From positions 72,157,595 to 72,221,594 of the forward strand of contig NC_083601.1 in assembly GCF_029168945.1 (NCBI RefSeq): a DNA stretch of 64,000 nt. Reading direction: 5' to 3'. Positions 34,231-46,700 of this stretch are shown here, in pieces. This stretch comes from Cannabis sativa. Its lineage: Eukaryota; Streptophyta; Magnoliopsida; Rosales; Cannabaceae. The notes under the pieces are model-generated. The model had not been told where the DNA came from and ran no database searches. It was given only the letters and a program-made list of their open reading frames with translations. The position numbers and the translations under genes were made by a program. Position 1 is the first letter of the stretch. The number at the start of each line of letters is the position of its first letter.

Positions 34231-36118
34231 TATTGGGTTTTATGCCCTAAATAAAACTCATTTCAATATAATCAGATTTACTTATTAACATAGATCAGAA
34301 ATAACATTTAATGTTGCATGGTTCACATGATTTATTTCATGATTATATGTACATAATGTATAAATTCATCTGAAACCCTTTTCACATACTTGATCCTGTT
34401 TATTGTGTCGTCAACACATTGGAAAGTAAACATGACTATGTGAATAAAGTTTCCTAGATTTATCAGACGTAGGGTTTTACTGATATGATAATCTACAACA
34501 GAGTTTACTTGTATTTGGAGAAATACTATGTTCTTTCCAGAACATTGGTTAAAGTAAAGCTCAGGTTGGATGCATGGAGTATGCATCGGAAGGGACCGAT
34601 ATTGAACTTTGACTTAGATTTAATTAAACTTACCGTAAAATCTATTCAAGTCAATATCGCCTAGTTGATCCTAGATCAAATGATCTTAATCCTGTTATGA
34701 TTAGGCTCAATCTTGAAAGGCTATTCGTGTTCCTTGAATTGTTAGTTAAGCCTACTTTTAGGTTAGGGTGATACGTACTTTTTGGGAACACGGTAGTGCA
34801 ATTGAGTGGGAGCGCTAGCATAAACATGGAATCTATAGCTTCTATCTGGCGAATAGTAAGCAAAGGATGATCACCTTCGAGCTTGACCAAACGAAAATAA
34901 ATGGTGGAGATCTCATTTCACATAAGCTGAAATATCATTTATACGGGGTCAAGTGTTTTAAGGATAAAATACATAGTAGGGTGTTACGGTAATTTAATCC
35001 CTTTACTGTGTAGATCATTCATATAGAGGATAATTGATCACATTAGGATTATAACAATGGATAACTAATGATGTGTCTATATGGTGGAACATATAGAGCA
35101 TTCTATATACTGAGAGTGCAATTCTAAGTTCTATGTGTGGATTCAACGAAGAATTAATAAGTTAGTGAATTTTAGTGCTAAATTCTTGATCTACTTATTG
35201 GAAGCTCGGTTATATAGACCCATGGTCCCCCCACTAGTAGAGATAATATTGCTTGTAAGACTCATGTAATTGATTTTGATTAATCAATTATAATTCACAA
35301 ATTAGACTATGTCTATTTGTGAAATTTTCACTAAGTAAGGGCGAAATTGTAAAGAAAGATATAGGGGCATATTTGTTAATTATGATACTTTGTATGGTTC
35401 AATTAATAAATATGATAAATGACAATATTATTTAATAATTATTTATAGTTATTAAATAGTTAGAATTGGCATTTAAATGGTTGAATTAAGAAATTGGCAT
35501 TTTTGAGAAAATCAGATACAAAAGGTGTTAGAATTGCAAAATTGCAAAAAGCAAGGCCCAATCCATTAAAGCTATGGTCGGCCACCTATTGTAGGTTTTT
35601 AAGTCGATTTTTTCATTATTTTAATGCCATATAATTCAAATCTAACCCTAGTGGAATGCTATAAATAGATAGTGAAGGCTTCAGGAAAATTAGACTTTTC
35701 TTCAGACTTCTGAATCAGAAAAAACTGAGCCTTCTCTCTCCCTATCTTTAGCTGCCACTTCTTCTTTCTCTTTCTTTGAATTTCGAACTACCTTAGTGTG
35801 AGAGTAGTGCCCACACACATCAGGTGATACCTCAATCATAGTGAGGAAGATCGTGAAGAAAGATCATCAGCAAAGGAGTTTCAGCATCAAAGATTCAGAG
35901 AAAGAGATCCAGGTTCAGATATTGATAATGCTCTGCTACAGAAAGGAATCAAGGGCTAGATATCTGAACGGAAGGAGTCATTATATTCCGCTGCACCCAA
36001 TGTAAGGTTTCTTAAACTTTATATGTGTTTATTTCATCGTTTTGGAAAGTTCTTATTTAGGATGTTAATAAACATACTTGTGAGTAGATCTAAGATCTTG
36101 GTAAAATAATTTCCAACA
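34231..36118 (+). repeat. 5' LTR of element D (mosaic of two subfamilies)
   Basis: A 1888-bp LTR starts TATTGGG (G to A at the second base) and ends CCAACA. The first ~135 bp match subfamily 2 (AACTCATTTCAATATAATCAG, GTTGCATGGTTCACATGATT). From about 34365 (AAATTCATCTGAAACCC) the sequence matches subfamily 1 (compare 3209 onward). The 3' LTR has the same switch. Confidence 0.9.
35660..35667 (+). promoter_or_regulatory. putative TATA box of element D
   Basis: TATAAATA sits in the GGAATGC context shared by all copies of this LTR family, about 460 bp before the LTR end. The start site is not shown. Confidence 0.5.
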
Positions 36119-36120
36119 AC

Positions 36121-36133
36121 TGGCCTCAGAGCC
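36121..36133 (+). other. primer-binding site of element D
   Basis: TGGCCTCAGAGCC begins 2 bp after the LTR. It matches the initiator-Met primer site (TGGTATCAGAGC) with two changes, and sits exactly where copia elements carry it. Confidence 0.7.
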
Positions 36134-39100
36134 ATGGTAATTGATTTACTTGCAAGAAATTTGGACTTTAAAACGATTGTTTGTATGTTCTTTGGATGGT
36201 ATCATGTTGTATTGAGTGTTATTTGATGATTGATTGATGTTTGTAAATTTTCGTGAAAAATAATTGCGATTTTGTTTCTGGAATTATTTTTATTGGATAG
36301 TATGGGAAAAATTAAGCAAGTTAGCCTTTTACAGAACTTAATTTCGATTTTATTTGAATTAGTTATGAATTTTTGAAGATTTGAAAAAATCGGGGCTGTG
36401 CTGAAATTTTCCTGCGATCGCGAAACTGTCCGTACAGTTCACAATTTTTTTGTTTTTCTTCGATTTTTCATGCTTTTTCATGGAATTAACTTCCGATTTT
36501 TGGTATAGTTTTCTATTTATACTATTACTATTCCTAATTCAATTTTAATTATCTTTTTGAATTAATTTAATATTTTTTAAATTTAATTCAAGATATTAGT
36601 GTAATTTGAATTTGAATAGAATTAGTATCTATCTTCTTGCTTAAAAATCTATCTTATTTTAAAATTTGATTATATCTTATCTTATTTTAAATTTAAAAAT
36701 AAGATATTTATAATCATGTAATTTTTAAATGATATAAGATATTTTGCTAATTTTTTAAATTTTGTTATTTTATTTATTTAAATTACATTTAAAATTTGAA
36801 AAAGATATTTAATTATCTTTTCTAATTTTTTTATTTAATTTTTATTTATAAAATAACATTTAAAATTTAAAAGTAGTTAGCAAATTTTTGAAATGATATT
36901 TAGGTTGGTTAAAACCTAATTTTTCAAAATTGTAGGTTTAATTTTAAATTTAAATTTTTTTAAAATTTTAAAAGTTTTTTTTTTTTTAATTTTCGAAAAA
37001 AAATAAATATTTTATTTATTTAATTAATTATTTTCGAAATTAAATATTTAATTTAAAATTAAATAAATCCTACATCCAACTATCCAACTAACCTTGTTGC
37101 AGGAGTATGTGTTTTAGCTTATGTGTAAGTTTTCAAAACCTATTATTACTTGATTGCAAATAGCCATGGTTACTTTTTGCCAGATCTAATGATCTGATGG
37201 CTCCCTTGGTCAAGTTAATAATTTGTAACAGGTATATTTACAATCTTCTTTCATCTGTGTATGATCTAGCAACATGATAGGACCCATCCAAAGTGTGTCT
37301 GTGTGAGCCTATGTGTTTAATTTTATTATAGATGCATATAGGTTGTTGTTGCTAAAATAAATTATCATAGTTTTTGATAGAATTTATTTAGGCCCATTTA
37401 GTTTTTGGGCCTAATCAATTAATAACAGTTGTTCATTTTAAGGTTAAATTCCTCTCTTTTGAGCCTTGTGTGAGAGTTGGGAGCCATAGAAGTGGGTACG
37501 ACATACTGAACCCAGCACCCCCTCACATGAACCACCCCAATTGTGAAGGCTCATTTGCCTGATTTGAACAACTGTACTAGGTTAATTACACTAGTTTAAC
37601 CTAATAAAATTGATTAGCAACATAATTAATTTCATTTATTTTGAAATTAATTTAAGAAAATTATAGTTTAAAGAATTTTTTATTCTAAGCTAAACTATAT
37701 GTATTTTCTTGTATTTAATTAAATATAGAATTATAACCATCTAGATTCTTTCTGGAACTTAATTTAAATTTTTCATTAAATATTCTTATTTAAGTTGATA
37801 TTTAGTTATCTACAACTAACCAACTTAAATCTGAATATCTTTTGAATTTCAAATTTCAAAATTAAGTTGAGAAATTTTAGGCATTGGTTATTAAGATTCT
37901 TTAGATATTTTTTAAGTTAATATCTTTTCCAATATTAACTTAAAATGGAATATTTTCAAATTAAGTGGTTACAACTTAATTTTTGATATTTAATTAAATT
38001 TAAATTTGAAAAATATTTAAGTTCTAGATTTTTTCTAATACAACTTAAATTAGATATTTTTTCAAATTTTGTGGAAAAGATACTTAGTCAAATAAGATAT
38101 TTTCTAGATAGTTATTTCTAGACTACTTATTATTTCTAATATTAAATAGGAAAATATTATAAATTGTGAAATTAATTATTTAAATAATTAATTTTGGTAC
38201 AATTTATTTTAAGTATTTTTTTTTCCTAGTATTAAACTAGAAATTAATAATTAAGCCTTCTCTACACTTAATTATTTATTTCTTGAATTTAATACATTTA
38301 ATTAATTTGAAAATTAAATCTCTAAGTTGATTTTTATCATCATACTTAAATATTTCTTTTTCATGACATTTAATTAAATAGAAAATTATTTTTAGTTGAA
38401 ATTTATTTTTTCAACTAAATTTAAATAATTTTCAAAATATTTTTTTTTTTATTTTATTAATCAAGTTTCGAAATTGCATTTCTTAAATGCTGGAATTTCA
38501 AATTTTATTTGAAAAATAGATTAAGTTGTAAATTAATTATTTATTTTAATTAATTCTTGGATCAACTTAAATCAATGATTTTTTCATTTATTGATTAATT
38601 TAAAATAAATTGAATTAAAGTATATTATTAGAAATTGAATTAATTAGTCAAAGGAAAATCTAGATAGGTGATATTTTTGCTTGAAGTATTTTTCTAGTGT
38701 ATTTAATTAAATAGAAAATTAACATTTAAGTTGATTTTCATCATCATACTTAAATATTTGAATTTTTTCTTATATATTTAATTAAATAGGAAAATTATAT
38801 TTTTTGTTGTAAATTAATTTTATTAATTAATTTTGGGCCAACATTAAATTAGAATAATTTTTCTAGGATTAATTTTTTATTTTAACATGCATTTTCGAAA
38901 ATTGTATTCTTAAATACTTTAATTTTTCGAAATGCAATATATATTTATGGAAAATTAAATTTGAGATGTAAATTAATTTAAATTAATTTTGTAACAACTT
39001 AAATTGAATATTTTTCTAAATATTTATTGGAAATTATTACTAAGATGGAAATAATTCATGTTATTTTTATATCCATCTAAGTAAAATTTATAAATATTAA

Positions 39101-40129
39101 ATTAAAATTTATATTTGGAATTTTTCATTCTAAATTAGAAATTTTAATTAAATAAATATATATATTTAAAATAAATAAATTAAATAAAGAGAATCAAAGA
39201 AAATACAACTCACTTTAAATAATGAGCTTGATTATTATTAAGATATTCGATCTCCATTGTGGGTTTTACACCGCGTTTGTTTTAGTGAGTAATCCTCCCT
39301 AATGGAGGAACGTTCATTAGCAATTTCGCACCGTTTAACCTCGCATGATAAGTAGTTTGTAAGTGTTTTGTATGGTATGGTCACCCTAATGGTGGCGACC
39401 ATACTTGACTTGCAAATTATGAAACAATGGTGGAAGCTCATAAGATAGATTGCCTTGACTCTCGCCTAAACGGGACAACGCTGAATTCCAATCTTGATCG
39501 AATAAAAGGTTGCTAGAATGTTTATCATTTTAGATGAGCTGACAACTCTATTCAATGGATGATGCTTTGACTCTCGCCTAAACAGGACACTGTATCAGTT
39601 TGTTGAAAAACCTTGGAAATTATTTAGGATTGTATGTTTTAGTATTTTCACTTGTCATTCCTACTTGCTATATGCTTATAATTTCTGAATTGTGTATGAA
39701 TTTATATTGAACCATGTTATTTTCTGTTATGAAGTTGTAGTTTAATTTCGAATCTTCATTGTTGGTCCAACATGTTTGTTTATCTAATGAGATAAATCCC
39801 TAGTGGATTCTCACCATTAGACATACATAATAGTGTTATATCTCGAAAGATAAATATTGTATATGCGACATCTAGCTGTTCATCAATTGATGACACCTTA
39901 GACTAGTATTTTTACAATATGGAACAAGAAGATTACATAAATAAGATTACTTTGTCTTTCGCTAATCGAAGCATCGTTGGATTCTTATTTATAAACGAAA
40001 TTATCCTAACTCCTCTTAGCTTATTCATTTCGAATTAGCTCAAAAACATATCATTGGATGAATGGTCTATAAATCATTTCATGTCATTCTATATTTTCTC
40101 TTAAGAAATTAAATGACGCTTATGATTAT
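36134..40129 (+). other. non-coding, very AT-rich leader of element D
   Basis: Four kilobases have no gag-like protein. From about 36240 to 39200 the sequence is extremely AT-rich, with recurring words such as TTAATTAAAT and AAATTTAAAATTT. A GC-richer island lies at 37070-37580. From 39230 to 39610 the base composition is normal and the phrase TTGACTCTCGCCTAAACGGGACA occurs twice (about 39456 and 39569). gag, expected directly after the primer-binding site, is missing. Confidence 0.6.
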
Positions 40130-42350
40130 AATCCCGAAATTCTATTCCCAATTGATATAAATCCTCAATCTTAGAAATCTCCTACTTGTATGGGCAAATC
40201 TGACTTAGAGTTTGTATTAGTAGTGGTGGTCCAAGATAGAATTACTCATTATATTTGGTATAAATTTAAGTCTTTGACTTTAATTTTAGAATCCAAACAT
40301 AAATTTTTCTTATATTTCTAATTCCAGAATACAATACAGTTACACTTTCTCAAGTATTTAATATGCATCTTCTATTAATAGATTCAAACTGTATGGAATA
40401 TGAGTTAGGTATTCTGTGACCAGGATCCACTTGCAGTATTCTAAGAACTCTTTGATGTAACTAAACCTATGTCATCAATAGACACTACCATTTTTTTTAA
40501 TCTATGGCATTTGTATCTTGTTCTAATGGATTTGACAAGATCAATCTCTGCAAAGAGTTAATATGCCTATATCCACTGAAAGTAGTTCATCTCATTCGCA
40601 GATGGATGTACATTCAGGGGTGGATATGAGTTTTTCGTTGTATTCTTAAAACGATAACTCTAGATTATACCTTTTAGCAAGAAATTTGAAATGTTTGAAA
40701 AATTTCATTAATTTCTAGCAATGGTTAAAACCATTAAGGTAAGTGGTTAAAGATCTTGTGAACTGATAGGGGTGGAGAAATAGTTAGTAGATATGCAGTT
40801 CAAAGATCATTAAATTGATTTTTGAATTATATCCAAACTTACCTCCCCAGAAATTTCGAGTTGCATATTGATGATCAGTTACTAGTCGTTGCCTAAATCC
40901 TTCTATGGTAATACAATTTCAGAATGATGTAATGGTTGTATACTCAATGTAAATCATTACTAGATTCATGGATGACCTAATCAAAATCTTAAGAAAAGAT
41001 AGAACTCTTAACCATGGTTTGTTAGCTATTCTAAGTGATTAGGGGTGGACCATCCCATTGTCAATAGATAAGAAAGTGTTTGTTCAAACAAATACTACTT
41101 TTCTAAGAAAATGACTAAGTCTGAAAAACAAGTAGCAAATAAAGGAGATATTTTTCTTGATACCAAAAGTATTCTATCATCTTATATAACATATGATGAT
41201 CCCACTGCCTCTGTTGTCTTGTCACAACCGAAGAGATCAATACCATTTAGTTTTCTTAGACATAATTCACGGTGCCTTGTCGTAGTGGGAGAGTTTCTAG
41301 GAACTCACCTTCTTATGACTTGGGAGACACTAGTGATTAAAATCCATTGTGAGTTTAAACAAGTAATGGATTGTCAAGATAAGAAACTAAGAAGAAAGCC
41401 AATAGAACTATGGTTTAATCCATTCACATGGAATAACCTAAAGTTTTCTATTACAAGGACATAAAAGGAAATTTTAGTTAATAAGTCTATTCTATGGACT
41501 TAACAAAACTTCCTGTTCCTAGTATTATAGGTTTGAGTTTATCTAAACCTATGGCTTGTGGTATACCTGGTAATTACTTACTCTAATGCAAGCAACTTAC
41601 TTTAGTAAGATGCTGAAGCATTTTCTTTCTAATGGCAATCTATAGAAGCTTCACAACTTCTTAGGCATAGATTTTATTTATCTAAGGAAAAGTCTTAACT
41701 ATTCCAGAAAAGATAAAGCCATGAAAGAATTTCTTATATCAACAGTGAGAGGTCTTAGATATGCTTTTGTATGCCTTAGACCAGACACCTGCTGTTGAGT
41801 GGGAGTAATGAGTAGGTATCAGATTAATCCAGGAGAAGAACATTGGAAGACAATCAAGTAAATCTTAAGATTAAGAAGAGGAACTATATGTTAGTCTATA
41901 AGGGTGTGTTTAAAACTCTTAGACTACACCATATCAGATTTCGAAATTTGCCTATGTGCTAGTAAATATTTCTGATAAGATGGTGGTTACTCTGGGGGTG
42001 GAATAGTGATTTTGGAGAAGTGTAAAAACCTATCTGAAGTCTCTAGGTCTACCAGAGAGGGACTGAATGTTAAGGTTGCAGGAAAGGTACTTATTCAGTC
42101 TAAGGAAAGTTCTATACATCTTTGGCATCATTCCAAATTGCCTTAAACTACTAGTGTTAATTTCCTGATTAACCAAAAGTAGTTGCCAAAGATATAGAAT
42201 CCAGTATCCCAAGAGAGTAGACATATAGAGAGGAATTTCACATTATCAATGATTTTGTGATTAAAGGAAGAGTAATAGTGGAGAAAAGGTTGTGGTTAAT
42301 TCAACCTTTCAGATCCTATTACGAGGAGTTTACTACTACTACACTTGATT
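40130..42350 (+). pseudogene. decayed copia pol of element D
   Basis: Nucleotide stretches align with element A in the same order. 40747-40850 matches the integrase core at 724-825. 41041-41106 matches 1137-1205. The CGTAGTGGGAG motif at 41280 matches 1387. 41481-41505 matches the RT start SIYGLKQ at 1912. 41890-41945 matches RNase H at 2535-2590. Most of the RT, including YVDD, is absent. The longest frame (41111-41464) has no domain. Element C carries the same broken version. Confidence 0.75.
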
Positions 42351-42416
42351 TGTATATCAAGGTGTTGAGATTATTTGAAACGCACTTTTTGTTTTATATT
42401 AGTGCAAGTGGGAGTT

Positions 42417-44307
42417 TGTTGGGTTTTATGCCCTAAATAAAACTCATTTCAATATAATCAGATTTACTTATTAACATAGATCAGAAATAACATTTAATGT
42501 TGCATGGTTCACATGATTTATTTCATGATTATATGTACATAATGTATAAATTCATCTGAAACCCTTTTCACATACTTGATCCTGTTTATTGTGCCGTCAA
42601 CACATTGGAAAGTAAACATGACTATGTGAATAAAGTTTCCTAGATTTATCAGACTTAGGGTTTTACTGATATGATAATCTACAACAGAGTTTACTTGTAT
42701 TTGGTGAAATACTATGTTCTTTCCAGAACATTGGTTAACGTAAAGCTCAGGTTGGATGCATGGAGTATGCATCGGAAGGGACCGATATTGAACTTTGACT
42801 TAGATTTAATTAAACTTACCGTAAAATCTATTCAAGTCAATATCGCCTAGTTGATCCTAGATCAAATGATCTTAATCCTGTTATGATTAGGCTCAATCTT
42901 GAAAGGCTATTCGTGTTCCTTGAATTGTTAGTTAAGCCTACTTTTAGGTCAGGGTGATACGTACTTTTTGGGAACACGGTAGTGCAATTGAGTGGGAGCG
43001 CTAGCATAAACATGGAATCTATAGCTTCTATCTGGCGAATAGTAAGCAAAGGATGATCACCTTAGAGCTTGACCAAACGAAAATAAATGGTGGAGATCTC
43101 ATTTCACATAAGCTGAAATATCATTTATACGGGGTCAAGTGTTTTAAGGATAAAATACATAGTAGGGTGTTACGGTAATTTAATCCCTTTACTGTGTAGA
43201 TCATTCATATAGAGGATAATTGATCACATTAGGATTATAACAATGGATAACTAATGATGTGTCTATATGGTGGAACATATAGAGCATTCTATATACTGAG
43301 AGTGCAATTCTAAGTTCTATGCGTGGATTCAACGAAGAATTAATAAGTTAGTGAATTTTAGTGCTAAATTCTTGATCTACTAATTGGAAGCTCGGTTATA
43401 TAGACCCATGGTCCCCCCACTAGTTGAGATAATATTGCTTGTAAGACTCATGTAATTGATTTTGATTAATCAATTATAATTCACAAATTAGACTATGTCT
43501 ATTTGTGAAATTTTCACTAAGTAAGGGCGAAATTGTAAAGAAAGAGTTTATAGGGGCATATTTGTTAATTATGATACTTTGTATGGTTCAATTAATAAAT
43601 ATGATAAATGACAATATTATTTAATAATTATTTATAGTTATTAAATAGTTAGAATTGGCATTTAAATGGTTGAATTAAGAAATTGGCATTTTTGAGAAAA
43701 TTAGATACAAAAGGTGTTAAAATTGCAAAATTGCAAAAAGCAAGGCCCAATCCATTAAAGCTATGGTCGGCCACCTATTGTAGGTTTTTAAGTTAATTTT
43801 TTCATTATTTTAATGCCATATAATTCAAATATAACCCTAGTGGAATGCTATAAATAGATACTGAAGGCTTCAGGAAAATTAGACTTTTCTTCAGACTTCT
43901 GAATCAGAAAAAACTGAGCCTTCTCTCTCCCTATCTTTAGCTGCCACTTCTTCTTTCTCTTCCTTTGAATTTCGAACTACCTTAGTGTGAGAGTAGTGCC
44001 CACACACATCAAGTGATACCTCAATCATAGTGAGGAAGATCGTGAAGAAAGATCATCAGCAAAGGAGTTTCAGCATCAAAGATTCAGAGAAAGAGATCCA
44101 GGTTCAGATATTGATAATGCTCTGCTACAGAAAGGAATCAAGGGCTAGATATCTGAACGGAAGGAGTCATATTATTCCGCTGCACCCAATGTAAGGTTTC
44201 TTAAACTTTATATGTGTTTATTTCATCGTTTTAGAAAGTTCTTATTTAGGATGTTAATAAACATACTTGTGAGTAGATCTAAGATCCTGGTAAAATAATT
44301 TCCAACA
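42417..44307 (+). repeat. 3' LTR of element D
   Basis: A 1891-bp LTR, TGTTGGG to CCAACA, preceded by the polypurine tract GTGCAAGTGGGAGTT. It matches the 5' LTR apart from about 20 scattered changes and has a TATAAATA box at 43849. It carries the same subfamily switch near 42550. Confidence 0.92.
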
Positions 44308-44524
44308 TCATCCTCTGAGATAAGCTTGACTCATGGTTCGGTAAGTTTTTGCATGCTTTATCAGATTTATTAGTTATGCATGATTAGGGAAATATGATCG
44401 AAAGCATATTAGTAATTGATAGCTGAATATGAGCATATTAATTTCCCATGTAAGCGGTAGTTATATTCTAGTCGATTGCCACCTAACCTAGCTGACTCAT
44501 GAATGTGCAGGGTGGTCCTATAGA

Positions 44525-45243
44525 ATGGACATCTGGCAAGACTCATGTAGTAGGGCTAAGGTGGACGATACTGGAGGCGGTTGGAGAGATTGGGATCCCC
44601 CTTATACTCAGGACCATGAAAAGACTTATGGAGGTGAATATGAAAATCCACAGTAGGCTCCGTCAGATTTTGGAGTAAATGTTCGTTGAAATGGAAGCTA
44701 GGATTCAACGACAAGATGAGGAGACTAAGATATTGAAACAACAAGGGTCTTCTAGTGTACCTTTGTCTCAATTTCCCATTGCTTTTATTCCGGTGTTCTC
44801 AGCAGCACAGAGAGTGGCTGGTAACCAAATAGAATTATCTGATGGGAGTTTTTTGTTGCAAGGACCTTCAGTTATTCTGAAAAATCTAGATGAGATGAAT
44901 ATTCCTTCAGTCGCGTACACTACAGAGTTTGCTCATGATTCTCGAGGGACTCTAGCTATTGGTGAGGTCACTGTTCCTCCTACCTCTCGTTTAGGAAGAG
45001 ATGGGAGTGAGTTATTAATTAATCAAAGTAACAAGGCTCCATCAATTTCAGGGGGCTCGAGACAGAGAAAGAAGTTCTAAAGAAAGCAAACACTGGGGTG
45101 GCCATTTGAGCATCCCTGAGAGTTGTTATACTTATCCAAAGTGTGTCCATTGCAGGAAGCATCATCTGGGAGAGTGTAGGCGTGGAAAATGCTTTTGTTG
45201 TGGCCAGGTAGAACACTACAAGAAAGACTACCCATGGCTATAG
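44525..45243 (+). pseudogene. gag remnant of element F
   Basis: From an ATG at 44525 a short frame gives an acidic, tryptophan-rich start (WRDWDPPYTQDHEKTY). Frame 44679-45080 gives a coiled-coil-like start (MEARIQRQDEETKILKQQ) and a serine-rich tail. A further frame (about 45110-45243) ends in two zinc-finger-like motifs: CVHCRKHHLGEC and CFCCGQVEHYKKDY. In the second, the last cysteine of CX2CX4HX4C is a tyrosine. The central capsid part of gag is not seen, so a deletion is likely. Confidence 0.65.
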
Positions 45244-46700
45244 AAGAAGGGACCAAATTAGGGGAAGAATCCCGTCCTTGTTTGGGTGGTAGTTATTACC
45301 CAAACCAAAGTTGAAGATAGCTTTTCTATGGTGTTAGGTCAGTTTCTTATCAACTGTTTTATTAGACCTTATGTTAATTAACTTTGAGACTGCACGTTAG
45401 TATGTGGTAGACAAGGTGATTAATAAATTGGATAAATCTTGAAATAGTTGTGAAATAGGGTTTGGAACTCAATTACCTAGTGGGGAATTAGTTGTCTCCA
45501 AAGGGATAGCTCAGGTCTATGCTGATTAGTTGGAAATAGGAAGTTAATACTGACCTCGTAGTTTTTGGTGTAGTAGAGTATGAGATGTTACTCGAAATGG
45601 AATTATTATTTAAACCAGATGCTGGTAACAATTGAAAATGAAGACTCGTTTGTATTATGGTATTAAGGATGGGGTTGTTAAGCTCCAGTTTTCACAATAA
45701 TAAAAGATAATATCCATCATGGGATGGATGTGTAGGGTCTTTAGTAATGGTGATAGATACTTTCAGGCAGAGATAATTCAACCTCTAGACATTAAAATAG
45801 TATAAGAGTATTTGTATGTATTTTCGGCCGAGCTTCTTAAATTATTATTACAACAAGAATAGACTTTGTTGATGTTTTGGTAGTTAGAGCAGAAATTGTT
45901 TTAAGGCATTTTATTGAATGGCCCCAACAGAAATTTAGGAGAGTAAAGTGATGATTTCAGGGAGCGATTAATTTAAGAGTTACTTAACCTAGGACACCAC
46001 CATGGAAAGTCCTGAGGTTGGTTATTATGAAGGAAGATAAATCAATTATATGAATGTAACTATCAAATATTATGCAAGTTGCTAATCATGATAAATACCC
46101 CCTGATAGGGAGTTTGAGTGATTCATTTATTTTGGAAAAGGTAGATATCTTTAAGAATGATCCTTGCTCGGGTTATCATTGATTGAGAATCAGAGAAGAA
46201 GCATTTCTGGTAGTGTATGTTAAATATATCTTTGAGCACCCTTTATCAAGAATGATGGAAGGGTAACATCTATGGATGGTTCTACAAGATAATGGGATCA
46301 TAATTAACATGGGGTAAGGTTGAATTGATCAAGCTTTGACCAAGATTAGACATCGATGTCAGAATTGAAGTTTTCTGTGATAGGTTAGTTATGGTATTAT
46401 GATTTGAAAGGGTTATTTTAAGATTTCAAACTTACAATAGAGCAGATTAAGGGGAAGTAGTGAGCTACGTGGACAGGCAATTGATAAATTGGTTTCCAAG
46501 AGCTGAAGTTATAGTTGAATTCAACCTTAATGTTAACATGACTATTATATCAAGAGAAGTTCTTGGTCTTTTGTAAGGCAGACAGAAAGGATGTGGAGGG
46601 TGATTTAAAGTAAATTTTAGCGTTACTATCTATTCACCTTGTCAATTGACGGAGTATAAGCAGTGATACCCAAATCACTATCTGGAATTTGTGAATAGAG
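45244..46700 (+). pseudogene. decayed gypsy pol of element F
   Basis: There is no frame above 60 codons. The first 150 bp read weakly as the start of a gypsy protease (GQFLINCFIRPYV near 45340). Later phrases resemble scraps of RT. It runs directly into the 3' LTR at 46701, where the first 59 bp of that LTR and the usual polypurine tract are missing. Confidence 0.45.

Larger units (their letters stand above)
34231..44307 (+). mobile_element. copia element D: complete, non-autonomous Angela-like element
   Basis: A full-length element of 10,077 bp with two LTRs (34231-36118 and 42417-44307), a primer-binding site, a polypurine tract (to 42416) and the target duplication TCATC on both sides (34226-34230 and 44308-44312). 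By eye the LTRs differ at only about 20 sites plus one short indel, so insertion was fairly recent. The internal 6.3 kb has no long frame: about 4 kb is AT-rich non-coding sequence and about 2.2 kb is decayed pol. The decay is much older than the insertion, so the element must have been moved by enzymes of another copy. Confidence 0.9.

Noticed and set aside
36413..36425. GCGATCGC palindrome in the leader of D
   Set aside because: A single eight-base palindrome with no repeats or context; it can occur by chance.
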